In this document: positions 24,037-32,003 of the stretch, piece by piece
Layout: each line of letters begins with the position of its first letter
How positions within the stretch are numbered: position 1 is the stretch's first letter
Origin: a virus
IMG/VR virus record: IMGVR_UViG_3300027728_000026
Coordinates: 1-41,904 of that record
Reading direction: 5' to 3' (one strand)
Length of the DNA stretch: 41,904 bases
Program-made: the position numbers and the translations under genes
Notes under the pieces: generated by a model
What the model saw: the letters and a program-made list of their open reading frames with translations, nothing else
What the model was told of the DNA's origin: nothing
Databases searched by the model: none

Positions 24037-24053
24037 GTTCACGCTCCGTGAAC
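24037..24053 (-). promoter_or_regulatory. Intercistronic hairpin between glycosyltransferase genes
   Basis: GTTCACG (24037-24043) pairs with CGTGAAC (24047-24053) over a 3-nt loop. A further GTTCAC (24020-24025) could compete for pairing. No U-run follows, so it is more likely a processing or translational element than a terminator. Confidence 0.35.
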
Positions 24054-24057
24054 AAGA

Positions 24058-25302
24058 TTATAAATTACCAACTATTCTATCACACCACCCCTTTGATTTT
24101 GAATGAGGCCAAACAACCCAATATGATGGTTTCTCAACGGTTTGGAATTCTCTCCATACCTTACAATACCCCTCATCATTTAACATTCTATTAACTTCAT
24201 TCTCATCTGCGTCTTGTCTGAATAATGTTTCATCTTTTTTATTGTGGAAAGCCACCACCCAAAAATCATAATCCTTTTCTTGTACTTGACTAAAATGAAT
24301 ATCAATACAATGTTTGAATATACTTGAAAAACTTTTGACATAATCTTCATCATTATCATAACTTAGATTGGGGGGATATTTCTTATCCAAGGTATATTGT
24401 TGTACTCCCCTTATATTAAATTTAATTCCAGCGTATTTCTCAAAGTCTTCCAATGTCCTTTCAGTTCCAAAACCATAAATCCCAAAATCATTTGGATTAA
24501 ATACTTCACCATCCATACCAAATAACTTTCTGTTTCTTAGATGGGATGCTTCATTTTTCTTAAACCATACCTTATCATCATCCCATTGTTTAACTCTGTT
24601 TTTTCTTTGATATTCATGCCAAATTACAACTTTATGTGGATGAAACAAATCATATCCGTGAGTATACGCTCTTACACCAACTGAAATTTCCTCCCCGTGA
24701 AAATAATAATTGGGGTCGTGTTGAACTTCTTTACTGAATTGTCCTAATGTAAAACAGAAATGAGCAGAATAGAATCTGGCTTTTATTGGTTTTGTCATTT
24801 CTCTCCATCCTGGAATTACTTCAGGTAAAAAGAAAACAGCACCTTCAGGTATAAATCTATCAAATGTCATTCTCCAAGGTTCAGTAACCCTACCTTGTGG
24901 GTCATTGTCTGGGTCAAATGATGAAACATATCCTGTTAGTAATGGTTTGGGATATCCTTTAGATTGTAAGTCCTTAATCATATTAATTAAGGTTTCATCC
25001 CAATCTTGTTCAAATCTCATATGAGAATCTAGTTGGAGTGTATATTCTTCATTGTTATATAATTGTTGTATTTTATTTCTAGCCCAACAAGCCCCCATAC
25101 TTTCATCACATAGAACATTAATTATTCTAAATCGTTTATCACTTTCAAACTCCTTTATATTAAATTCATCACTCGGATGATATTGGTTACAAATACCAAA
25201 AATTAAATTATTTGGGTATTTTGAATTATCTATACAATCTTTAATTGTTATACTGAGTTGGGGGTCTCGGTAACTAGCAATCTGTATGAAAATTTTATCC
25301 AT
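24058..25302 (-). CDS. GT60-type (GlcNAc) glycosyltransferase
   Basis: A 414-residue protein with the layout of the GlcNAc-transferase family that includes Skp1-hydroxyproline GlcNAc transferases: IFIQIASYRDPQLSITIKDC, then CDESMGACWARNKIQQLY, LQLDSHMRFEQDWDE (the DSH acidic site), FSKEVQHDPNYYFHGEEISV and HPHKVVIWHEYQRK. The family adds GlcNAc to protein hydroxyl groups in eukaryotes. Here a bacterial or phage acceptor is likely. It is first in a three-gene glycosyltransferase operon lying among fibre genes with Pro-Thr linkers. Confidence 0.82.
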   Translation of the reverse strand: MDKIFIQIASYRDPQLSITIKDCIDNSKYPNNLIFGICNQYHPSDEFNIKEFESDKRFRIINVLCDESMGACWARNKIQQLYNNEEYTLQLDSHMRFEQDWDETLINMIKDLQSKGYPKPLLTGYVSSFDPDNDPQGRVTEPWRMTFDRFIPEGAVFFLPEVIPGWREMTKPIKARFYSAHFCFTLGQFSKEVQHDPNYYFHGEEISVGVRAYTHGYDLFHPHKVVIWHEYQRKNRVKQWDDDKVWFKKNEASHLRNRKLFGMDGEVFNPNDFGIYGFGTERTLEDFEKYAGIKFNIRGVQQYTLDKKYPPNLSYDNDEDYVKSFSSIFKHCIDIHFSQVQEKDYDFWVVAFHNKKDETLFRQDADENEVNRMLNDEGYCKVWREFQTVEKPSYWVVWPHSKSKGWCDRIVGNL

Positions 25303-25346
25303 ATTTTTTTAATTAAAAATATGAAAAATTAAAATTAAGGAAACTA

Positions 25347-26139
25347 TCAAGTAATTATTTTACTACCTTTACTGATATTATCAAAAGGCCACAAAGGTTG
25401 TAAATTAGAATGGTGACAAAGTTTAATTAACTCTTGTTCGTCTTTAGCTGATGATAGTGGAATAATGTGGTCAATATGCCAACCATGAACACCATAATTT
25501 TCCCAAGTCATACCATCAGTAAATTTGGATTCAATATATTCTTTTAGTTCAATGGCAGATAAGCCTACTATGTGTATAGTGTGTGTATTTTCAGACGACT
25601 TGTTATATCTTAAATAATTTTTAACTCTACATCTGTAGTTAGCCATCAATTTTAGATGTGGATTCTCCTTAAATCTATTTCTTTCATTTTCTCTAACTAA
25701 TTCCTTATTTGACTCTCTTTTCTCTCGTCTTTTTCTATTTATTTCTTCTCTATTTTTTTCTCTATATTCTTTACCTAATTCTAAAAGTCGTTCTCTATTT
25801 TTTTCTCTATATTCTTTTTTATTAAGATTAGTAATATCCTTATGTTTTTCATAAGTTTTCTTCTTAGATTCTTTTACTTTTTCCTTATTCTTTTCTTTCC
25901 ACAACTTATCATAATTTGGATTAATTTTTCTCCATTCTTTATTTTTCTCTAAAAGTAATTCTTTGTTTTTTAACCTATATTCTTTAATTCTATTATAATT
26001 CTTTTCTTTATCTTCTTTAGATTCTATTTTTCTACACTCTTTACATCTACTTTGTAAACCATCTTTATTGGTTATTATTTTTACCAAAATAAACTAAATC
26101 CTTTTCAATGTGACATTTACTACAAATCTTTTTTTCCAT
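25347..26139 (-). pseudogene. HNH homing endonuclease with a frameshift
   Basis: From the ATG at 26139 the first frame reads MEKKICSKCHIEKDLVYFGK and soon stops. The long frame (to 25347) resumes as NKDGLQSRCKECRK. Together these give the usual CxxC...CxxC zinc-finger start of phage HNH proteins. Removing one base near 26073-26078 joins them. The middle is a highly charged coiled-coil-like spacer. The C-terminus has the HNH site (GWHIDHIIPLSSA ... HSNLQPLWPFDN). A TTG start in the long frame would omit half of the finger. Either a broken gene or a sequencing indel. It sits between glycosyltransferase and fibre genes. Confidence 0.78.
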
Positions 26140-26153
26140 AAATAATGTTTATT

Positions 26154-26161
26154 ATAAATAT
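26154..26161 (-). promoter_or_regulatory. RTATTTAT promoter-like element (ATATTTAT)
   Basis: Minus-strand GATATTTATAATAAAC, 14 nt before the full-length HNH start at 26139. The spacing supports that ATG as the original start. Confidence 0.55.
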
Positions 26162-26163
26162 CA

Positions 26164-26697
26164 CTATGGACTACTCGGAGTTGGTGTCATTGTTGGTGTT
26201 GTGGATATTGTTGGAGTAATTGCAATACAACTATTTGATATACAATTATCACCAATATAAATGTCACAATCTGAAACATTAATTGGATTTGTTCCACAAT
26301 AATATAATGTTGTTCCGGTATTAATTGGTAACACACTTGTAACCGTTCCATCACATTGTGTAAAATAAAATGAACCGATTGTTACTCCTGTATTTGTAAT
26401 CTGAATACATCTACAAGTCCCAGTTGGTGTTGGTGTTGGAGTAGGTGTAAATGATGGTGTTGGTGTTGGAGTTGGGGGGCAACTATAAGGATAAAATATT
26501 TGACATCCATTACTATCAGTAACCTTAACAATAACACTATCGGCGACATCTAATGGTGGTGGAACATCAAATATAAATGTTGGAGGAATGGTTGTTGAAC
26601 CTGTGACTAAATAACAATATGTTAGTGTCACATCACATACTGTGATTGAATATGGGGGTGTTCCGGTAACCGCTGATATTGATATTTGATGTGGCAT
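26164..26697 (-). CDS. Pro-Thr-linker structural protein
   Basis: A 177-residue protein. Residues 1-85 are Ig-like and beta-rich (ISISAVTGTPPYSITVCDV, DSVIVKVTDSNGCQIFYPY), like bacterial surface adhesin repeats. A PTPTPTPSFTPTPTPTPT linker follows, then a second Cys-rich beta domain (TCRCIQITNT ... YYCGTNP) and a Pro-Thr tail. Probably an exposed tail-fibre or baseplate decoration. The linkers are probable O-glycosylation sites by composition. Function otherwise unknown. Confidence 0.6.
   Translation of the reverse strand: MPHQISISAVTGTPPYSITVCDVTLTYCYLVTGSTTIPPTFIFDVPPPLDVADSVIVKVTDSNGCQIFYPYSCPPTPTPTPSFTPTPTPTPTGTCRCIQITNTGVTIGSFYFTQCDGTVTSVLPINTGTTLYYCGTNPINVSDCDIYIGDNCISNSCIAITPTISTTPTMTPTPSSP
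26422..26480. repeat. Pro-Thr-coding GGTGTTGGT-type repeat
   Basis: Same low-complexity tract type as in the sheath gene, coding for the central linker of the protein at 26164-26697. Confidence 0.8.
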
Positions 26698-26703
26698 TAA
26701 ATT

Positions 26704-26919
26704 TTAATGTAAAGGTGGTGATGGTTTTGGATTATATGTTATTAATGGTAAATCTTTTACCCACATAAATTCTGGATTTATATTATATTCCATTTCTTCA
26801 ATAGATATAATCCAATTATCATCAATATCTTGTATAGGATTAAAATAACTATCAGTGTCATATGTTTGTCCCACCAATTGATTTTTTTCTGTTTCTGTTA
26901 ATAGTCCTACTTGTGTCAT
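26704..26919 (-). CDS. Small unknown protein in fibre operon
   Basis: A 71-residue protein (MTQVGLLTETEKNQLVGQTY ..., NPEFMWVKDLPLI ...). Its ATG overlaps the stop of the lectin-like gene upstream (ATGA), and 6 nt separate it from the next gene. That position and its aromatic, acidic composition suggest a small fibre-assembly chaperone or structural clip. I recognise no family. Confidence 0.5.
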   Translation of the reverse strand: MTQVGLLTETEKNQLVGQTYDTDSYFNPIQDIDDNWIISIEEMEYNINPEFMWVKDLPLITYNPKPSPPLH

Positions 26920-27692
26920 ACTTGTCGGCTTAAAGTTGTTTGATATGTTTGTACTGCTGTGTAAAAATTTGCAGCTTCGGTATCTGTAAGACCGTCACCC
27001 AAACTTGCAAAAGCGCATTGTTTTGAAGTTGGATAATCAATCCCTGTATTATTAAAATTTCTTGCACCAATATAAATAGGGTAAATAGAAAAACCAGTCG
27101 CATCATTTACAGTACTTGTTGCTTGACTTACTCCATTTCTATAACCTTCTCTATCATTATTTGCTCTTTGTGTACCTAACCAAAAACCTCTTGCATCTGT
27201 TGTTGTTGTAAATGATACCGTAGAAACTGTATCTCCTAAAATATAATTAACAGCTGGTCTGATTTGCAATAATTTATTTGGCGGATATTGAAATACACCC
27301 ATTTCAATTTGTGTATTTACGGCTAAAGTTCTTGAATAAAAACAAAAATGATTTGTTGTAAATGCAGTTCCATTTAAAAAAGTATTTGCATATCCATTAA
27401 TACCATTTGGCAACGCCCCTGTACTACTATGTGTCCAACCACCATTAAACACCAGCCTAAACGCTGCATTTGTATCTAAAGGATTTTTAAGATTAAATTT
27501 ATGTGTTGTTGATGTTCCTCCAACAAAAGGATACACTGCCTTCATCTTAACCCAAATATTAAAACCTTTTAAACTAATAACAAGATTATTAATAGCATTT
27601 TGTTGTGTACTATTTGTAATACCAGCCGCAGTAATAAAGGCTTGAGCATCTGCATCAAACCCTGATACAAACACAAATGAATTAATTATCAT
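26916..27692 (-). CDS. Lectin-like tail protein
   Basis: A 258-residue protein. The fold appears to be a concanavalin/LamG-like beta sandwich: FNLKNPLDTNAAFRLVFNGG, FCFYSRTLAVNTQIEMGVFQ, FWLGTQRANNDREGYRNGVS. The terminal helix CAFASLGDGLTDTEAANFYT is common at the C-terminus of such phage tail proteins. Probably contacts host surface glycans. Both ends overlap neighbours by 4 nt (ATGA), so it is part of a tightly coupled fibre operon. Confidence 0.6.
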   Translation of the reverse strand: MIINSFVFVSGFDADAQAFITAAGITNSTQQNAINNLVISLKGFNIWVKMKAVYPFVGGTSTTHKFNLKNPLDTNAAFRLVFNGGWTHSSTGALPNGINGYANTFLNGTAFTTNHFCFYSRTLAVNTQIEMGVFQYPPNKLLQIRPAVNYILGDTVSTVSFTTTTDARGFWLGTQRANNDREGYRNGVSQATSTVNDATGFSIYPIYIGARNFNNTGIDYPTSKQCAFASLGDGLTDTEAANFYTAVQTYQTTLSRQV

Positions 27693-29914
27693 ACTCTTAT
27701 ACCGATTAAAGTTACTTTTAGTCCTGTTGCCGTACCATTCCCCACTAAATCTACATCAATTGTTATTTCAGAGTCATCAGTCAAAGATGTGGTTGATATT
27801 ACAGCTGGGGTTGCCGCAGTTGTTGATGTTTTTTCTGTATTATCAATAGTTAATTTTGTTGATAACACTGAACTACCATTTTGATTAATATCAACAGTAA
27901 ATGTACTCCCCGATGATTGTGCCGTTGTTAATGACGCCCTAACCGCAGTTAAAGTAACACCACAAGGCATTCTAAATGTTGTCTTAGTATTCCCAGTCGT
28001 GATAGGAGTTGTTTCATCAGAAGCAGCCGCTGTTAGATTAAATGGGAGATTATTATATGTAGTTGCAGATATTGTATTTGAGGTTACCCCATTTGTAAAA
28101 TTAGTACTACCAGTCACAGTCCCTCCAGTAAATAAAGGTATTTGTTGCCAAGTACCATTACCACTAACATCTGAAGTTAAAACATATCCATTTGTCGCTC
28201 CTGATGTTATTTGAATACTTGTTGTCTTTGTTTTACCGGCAATGTCCAATTTTTCAGATGGTGAACTAGTACCAATACCAACATTACCAAGATTATCAAT
28301 CCTCATCCTTTCTGAATTATCTCCAACATTCAAGGTATTAAAAACTAAAACACCAGTCTCTGCACCTATGGTACTTGATATACCTAAACCTACAATGGAA
28401 GCTCTGTCAATATATACCGAACCATTATTTGATACTGTAAACGCTAATCCACGTTGATTGACAGGATCAAATGAATATCTGTGAAAATTAGCACCAGCCC
28501 CCTCAACACCAAATGAACCTCTAGGCGATAAATTACTACCACCTAAACTTGTTCTATATGTCGGACTAGTAGCACTTGTACCACCCAAGGAAACAAATTG
28601 ACCTCCAACAATTGTATTTCCTGATGAAAATATTGTTACACCAGTTATAGTTGTGGCGGAAAATGTGTTTGCCGATAAACCATTTGTAAAATCAGTAGCC
28701 CCGCTAACAGTTCCTCCCGTGAATGTACCTGAACCTCCTCCAGTACTAAATCCTGTTACATTGAATGTTCCCCCACTATTATTTGTAAATGTGGCAGTAC
28801 CGGCAGAATAAGTTCCTCCCGTAACAAAAACATCCAAAGGCAAATTCTGATATGTTCCAGCTGATATTGTTGTTGCCGTCAATCCTTCTAATAATGTATT
28901 ACCTGTTACACTTAAATCACCATTGATAGTTAATCCTGTAACATCATTAAATGTAGTATCAAAGGTACTACCTGAGTTATCCCCAATTGTAAATGTATTG
29001 TTATTATAACTAAAACCAGTAATATATGTATCAGGGTCTATTGGAAGATTTTGATATGTTGTAGCGGATATGACTTCACTATAAGTTGTACCCGTAACAT
29101 TCAAGTCACCATTAATTGTCAATCCAGTGAAAGTATCAACCAATACCGAAAATGAATTTCCACTATTTTGGAAGATTGTTAATGTATTATCTCCGTAAGT
29201 AAAACCTGTAATAAATGTATCAAAGGATGATATTCCTGACACCCCAAATGTTCCACCACTATTATTAATAAATGTAATTACACCCCCACTAAATGTCCCT
29301 CCTGTGACAAAAATATCCAAGGGTAAGTTCTGATATGTTCCTGCAGATATTGTTGTTGCAGTTAACCCATTTAATGTTGTATCCCCAGTGACACTTAAAT
29401 CGCCATTGACAGTTAACCCAGTGACATCATTTATTGTTACGGTTAAGTTTGGATTACCAAAACTTCTCTCAATTGTAAATGTATTGTTTGAATATGAATA
29501 TCCTGAGACATAAACATCAGATGGTAACCCCAAATACGTGGAAGCTGAAAATGTATTTGCGGTTAAACCATTTGTAAATATTGTATCACCAGTTACAGTA
29601 CCACCTGATAATGATAGATAATCACCACTTATAGTTCCACCACTATTTCCGGTATTAAATAAACTCCAATCCGTTATTGTACCATTCCAAGGGGGGATAT
29701 TTAGTTTATAATAAGTAGTCCCACCACTTACACCCACAACCATACCTGCTCTTCTTCTTAATGTTGGTATATTATTTAAATCGGTTAATGTATTAACATT
29801 TCTAAAACCATCAATACCATATAATGGGTCAATAACTGGGTATTGATCCGTAGTATCACTTGGAGAAATAAATCCAAAAACTTGCACACCACCTGATAAA
29901 CTAAATGAACTCAT
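27689..29914 (-). CDS. Long tail fibre with modular GGT-strand repeats
   Basis: A 741-residue protein. It contains repeated modules of the type GLTxNGDLSVTGxTTLxGLTA, TTISAGTYQNLPLDVFVTGG, TFTNNSGGTFNVTGF, at least three full and several partial copies. Near residue 530 is RMRIDNLGNVGIGTSSPSEK, a signature of phage fibre and spike proteins that trimerise. The C-terminal 110 residues (MPCGVTLTAVRASLTTAQSS ... KVTLIGIRV) form a beta-rich tip domain. The same modules occur in the gene at 30972-31991, so exchange between them is possible. Likely the main receptor-contact fibre. Confidence 0.72.
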   Translation of the reverse strand: MSSFSLSGGVQVFGFISPSDTTDQYPVIDPLYGIDGFRNVNTLTDLNNIPTLRRRAGMVVGVSGGTTYYKLNIPPWNGTITDWSLFNTGNSGGTISGDYLSLSGGTVTGDTIFTNGLTANTFSASTYLGLPSDVYVSGYSYSNNTFTIERSFGNPNLTVTINDVTGLTVNGDLSVTGDTTLNGLTATTISAGTYQNLPLDIFVTGGTFSGGVITFINNSGGTFGVSGISSFDTFITGFTYGDNTLTIFQNSGNSFSVLVDTFTGLTINGDLNVTGTTYSEVISATTYQNLPIDPDTYITGFSYNNNTFTIGDNSGSTFDTTFNDVTGLTINGDLSVTGNTLLEGLTATTISAGTYQNLPLDVFVTGGTYSAGTATFTNNSGGTFNVTGFSTGGGSGTFTGGTVSGATDFTNGLSANTFSATTITGVTIFSSGNTIVGGQFVSLGGTSATSPTYRTSLGGSNLSPRGSFGVEGAGANFHRYSFDPVNQRGLAFTVSNNGSVYIDRASIVGLGISSTIGAETGVLVFNTLNVGDNSERMRIDNLGNVGIGTSSPSEKLDIAGKTKTTSIQITSGATNGYVLTSDVSGNGTWQQIPLFTGGTVTGSTNFTNGVTSNTISATTYNNLPFNLTAAASDETTPITTGNTKTTFRMPCGVTLTAVRASLTTAQSSGSTFTVDINQNGSSVLSTKLTIDNTEKTSTTAATPAVISTTSLTDDSEITIDVDLVGNGTATGLKVTLIGIRV

Positions 29915-29932
29915 TATTCTTTTTTTATTTTA

Positions 29933-30643
29933 TTAACACATCCATACATTTACTGAACCAACAAATGGAATAGATGTTCTATATATATTGTATGTTATGC
30001 TAAAACCATTAGCGTCTATTATAAATATCGTCCCAATATTATTAAATGGAACGTTGAATCCAAAACATCCACCACTACTATCTCTAAATTCAATTGGTTG
30101 AGTTAATCCTGTTGGTATTAGTATATAACCATACTCCGGTGTCAAACCAGTTGGTAATATACGATAACTATTAGTTGGATTTGTAGTATAACCGCTACTC
30201 AATAAATTAGTATCACCAGATGTAATTGATGTCCCACTAAATTTACCCCAATATATTTTTGAATTTTCTGGAGTTGGTGATGATGATGGTGTTGGTGTAT
30301 GCGTTGGCGTTGGTGTTGGACTAATACTACAAGGGTTAAATGACGGACTAGGTGTTGGTGTTTGAGTCGGTGTTGGTGTAACCGTTCTAGTTGGTGTTAC
30401 AGTTGGTGTTGGAGTTGGTGTTGGTCTTGGTACTGTTAAAATACTTGGACAATCTCCACTCACAACCAATATTGTATAAGTCCCATATACTTCCAATGGG
30501 GGTGTTAATAAACTTGGTTGGAATGAGAATGGTAATGTAACTGCACCTAAGTTTATTACATTCTCAGTTCCTTGTGGTGTAAATACAACACTCGCTAATT
30601 CCCCATCATAGTTAATACTACTAATTACAATTGATTGACTCAT
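29933..30643 (-). CDS. Pro-Thr-linker structural protein
   Basis: A 236-residue protein. An 80-residue N-terminal beta domain (SIVISSINYDGELASVVFTP ... ILVVSGDCPSI) leads to about 55 residues of PT repeats with some R and Q, split by CSI, and then a beta C-terminal domain with YGYILIPTGLTQP and GGCFGFNVPFNNIG. Similar in plan to the protein at 26164-26697. Probably a fibre decoration or spacer. It follows the small protein at 30647 by 3 nt and belongs to the same fibre operon. Confidence 0.6.
   Translation of the reverse strand: MSQSIVISSINYDGELASVVFTPQGTENVINLGAVTLPFSFQPSLLTPPLEVYGTYTILVVSGDCPSILTVPRPTPTPTPTVTPTRTVTPTPTQTPTPSPSFNPCSISPTPTPTHTPTPSSSPTPENSKIYWGKFSGTSITSGDTNLLSSGYTTNPTNSYRILPTGLTPEYGYILIPTGLTQPIEFRDSSGGCFGFNVPFNNIGTIFIIDANGFSITYNIYRTSIPFVGSVNVWMC
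30270..30430. repeat. Pro-Thr-coding GGTGTTGGT-type repeat
   Basis: Longest of the four Pro-Thr-coding tracts, within the gene at 29933-30643. Confidence 0.8.
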
Positions 30644-30646
30644 ATA

Positions 30647-30955
30647 TTAAACCCCCAAATGTGTATTTATCCATCCCATATATTTATCTTTTCTGTCTTT
30701 CGTAAATAATCTATTGTCCACAACAATACCATTTAACAAAATCTTAACTGATTTAATATCACCCAATCTAGAAAGTTTTTCTATATTACTAAATTCAGAT
30801 AATAGCTGAAGACTTTCTGATGGTGTTACAATTGGAGTGATTAATCTATTGTCAAGTAAAAAAGATTCAATGAGATAATTACCAAATTCAATATCAATTT
30901 GTAATTTTTCTTTTTGGGTTAAACCCTCGGTTGGGGTGTATATAACATTACTCAT
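30647..30955 (-). CDS. Small unknown protein in fibre operon
   Basis: A 102-residue protein (MSNVIYTPTEGLTQKEKLQI ..., with SRLGDIKSVKILLNGIVVDN). The middle is helical and acidic. It lies between two fibre-region genes with short gaps, so it is co-transcribed with them. It could be a fibre-assembly chaperone. I recognise no family. Confidence 0.45.
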   Translation of the reverse strand: MSNVIYTPTEGLTQKEKLQIDIEFGNYLIESFLLDNRLITPIVTPSESLQLLSEFSNIEKLSRLGDIKSVKILLNGIVVDNRLFTKDRKDKYMGWINTHLGV

Positions 30956-30971
30956 ATTTATTTATTTTTTT

Positions 30972-31991
30972 TTAAATTAATTCGGTTTCAAAAATTACAA
31001 GTGGTACAGAACTAAAATAATCTGTTTGACTAATTGGGTATGGATTTGGAATTAGATTTACAATCCCAGCCGATTTTCCTGTAATATATGGTGTAGCGCC
31101 TAAAGTTGGAACTAAACCAAAAATATTATCATTTCCTAAGTTTATACTCCTATATCCTTGTATTATTGTTTGATTTGTGGCATAAGCATAATTACCTGGG
31201 GCTAAATCCAATGTTATTCCTGTAAATGTATAAATCCCAGTCCCAACAATATTATATTGTTCTTGCCATAATCTTTCAGTTATAATTCCATTTTCTACTT
31301 TATGTATTGATAAATAACCATCACAAACAACACTAAATAATGAAATTTCTAATTTTGCTGACTTAATTCTAGTATTGACAGGTACATTAAACCCAACCCC
31401 AATACTTGAATTTGACCCAAAATTAGTACTATTAGTAGCTCTATATGTATTTTGGAACGATGTCCAAAGTGAGTTTGCATAATATGGTATTGGTTCTGGT
31501 ATATTTTCATATGTTGTTGCGGATATTGTTGTTGCGGTCAAATCACCAATTGTTCCCCCAGTAAATAAAGGTAAATTTATTAAATTACTACCATCACCAT
31601 ATAATGTCCCACCACTTATAGTTGTTGCAGATAATGTGTCAATAGTACCTCCAGTAAAAGGTGTTGTTAAACCACTAACAACAAAGGTATTTCCACTATT
31701 ATTTGTGAATGTGATAACCCCATCATTATAAGTTCCTCCAGTCACAAAAACATCAATTGGTAAGTTATTATATGTGGTTGCCGAAATTGTATTAGAAATC
31801 AATCCATTTGTAAATTCAGTTAATCCACTTATAGTTCCCCCAGTAAATGTTGTTTCAAAATATGTTTTTAAATCACCAATCAATACCTTTGATGTTGTAT
31901 TTAAATTAACATCCACAATAGGTATAACATCATTATTTGTTATACTTGAGAAAATTAATTGTGGTAATTCTGAAATTTTAATATTTGCCAT
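30972..31991 (-). CDS. Tail fibre protein with ISELP start
   Basis: A 339-residue protein. The N-terminus (MANIKISELPQLIFSSITNN) is the ISELP-type head found in many trimeric phage fibres. Residues 55-190 contain GGT modules shared with the 741-residue fibre (EFTNGLISNTISATTYNNLP; IDVFVTGGTYNDGVITFTNN). The C-terminal 150 residues form a separate beta domain (VNTRIKSAKLEISLFSVVCD ... PLVIFETELI), likely the tip. The unusual leader is A-rich with no RTATTTAT copy, so it is probably read from upstream. Confidence 0.7.
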   Translation of the reverse strand: MANIKISELPQLIFSSITNNDVIPIVDVNLNTTSKVLIGDLKTYFETTFTGGTISGLTEFTNGLISNTISATTYNNLPIDVFVTGGTYNDGVITFTNNSGNTFVVSGLTTPFTGGTIDTLSATTISGGTLYGDGSNLINLPLFTGGTIGDLTATTISATTYENIPEPIPYYANSLWTSFQNTYRATNSTNFGSNSSIGVGFNVPVNTRIKSAKLEISLFSVVCDGYLSIHKVENGIITERLWQEQYNIVGTGIYTFTGITLDLAPGNYAYATNQTIIQGYRSINLGNDNIFGLVPTLGATPYITGKSAGIVNLIPNPYPISQTDYFSSVPLVIFETELI

Positions 31992-32003
31992 ATTGTGTTT
32001 TAT

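Noticed and set aside
27999-28457. Plus-strand ORFs inside the long fibre gene
   Set aside because: They are shadows of the repetitive minus-strand coding sequence, without promoter elements or starts.
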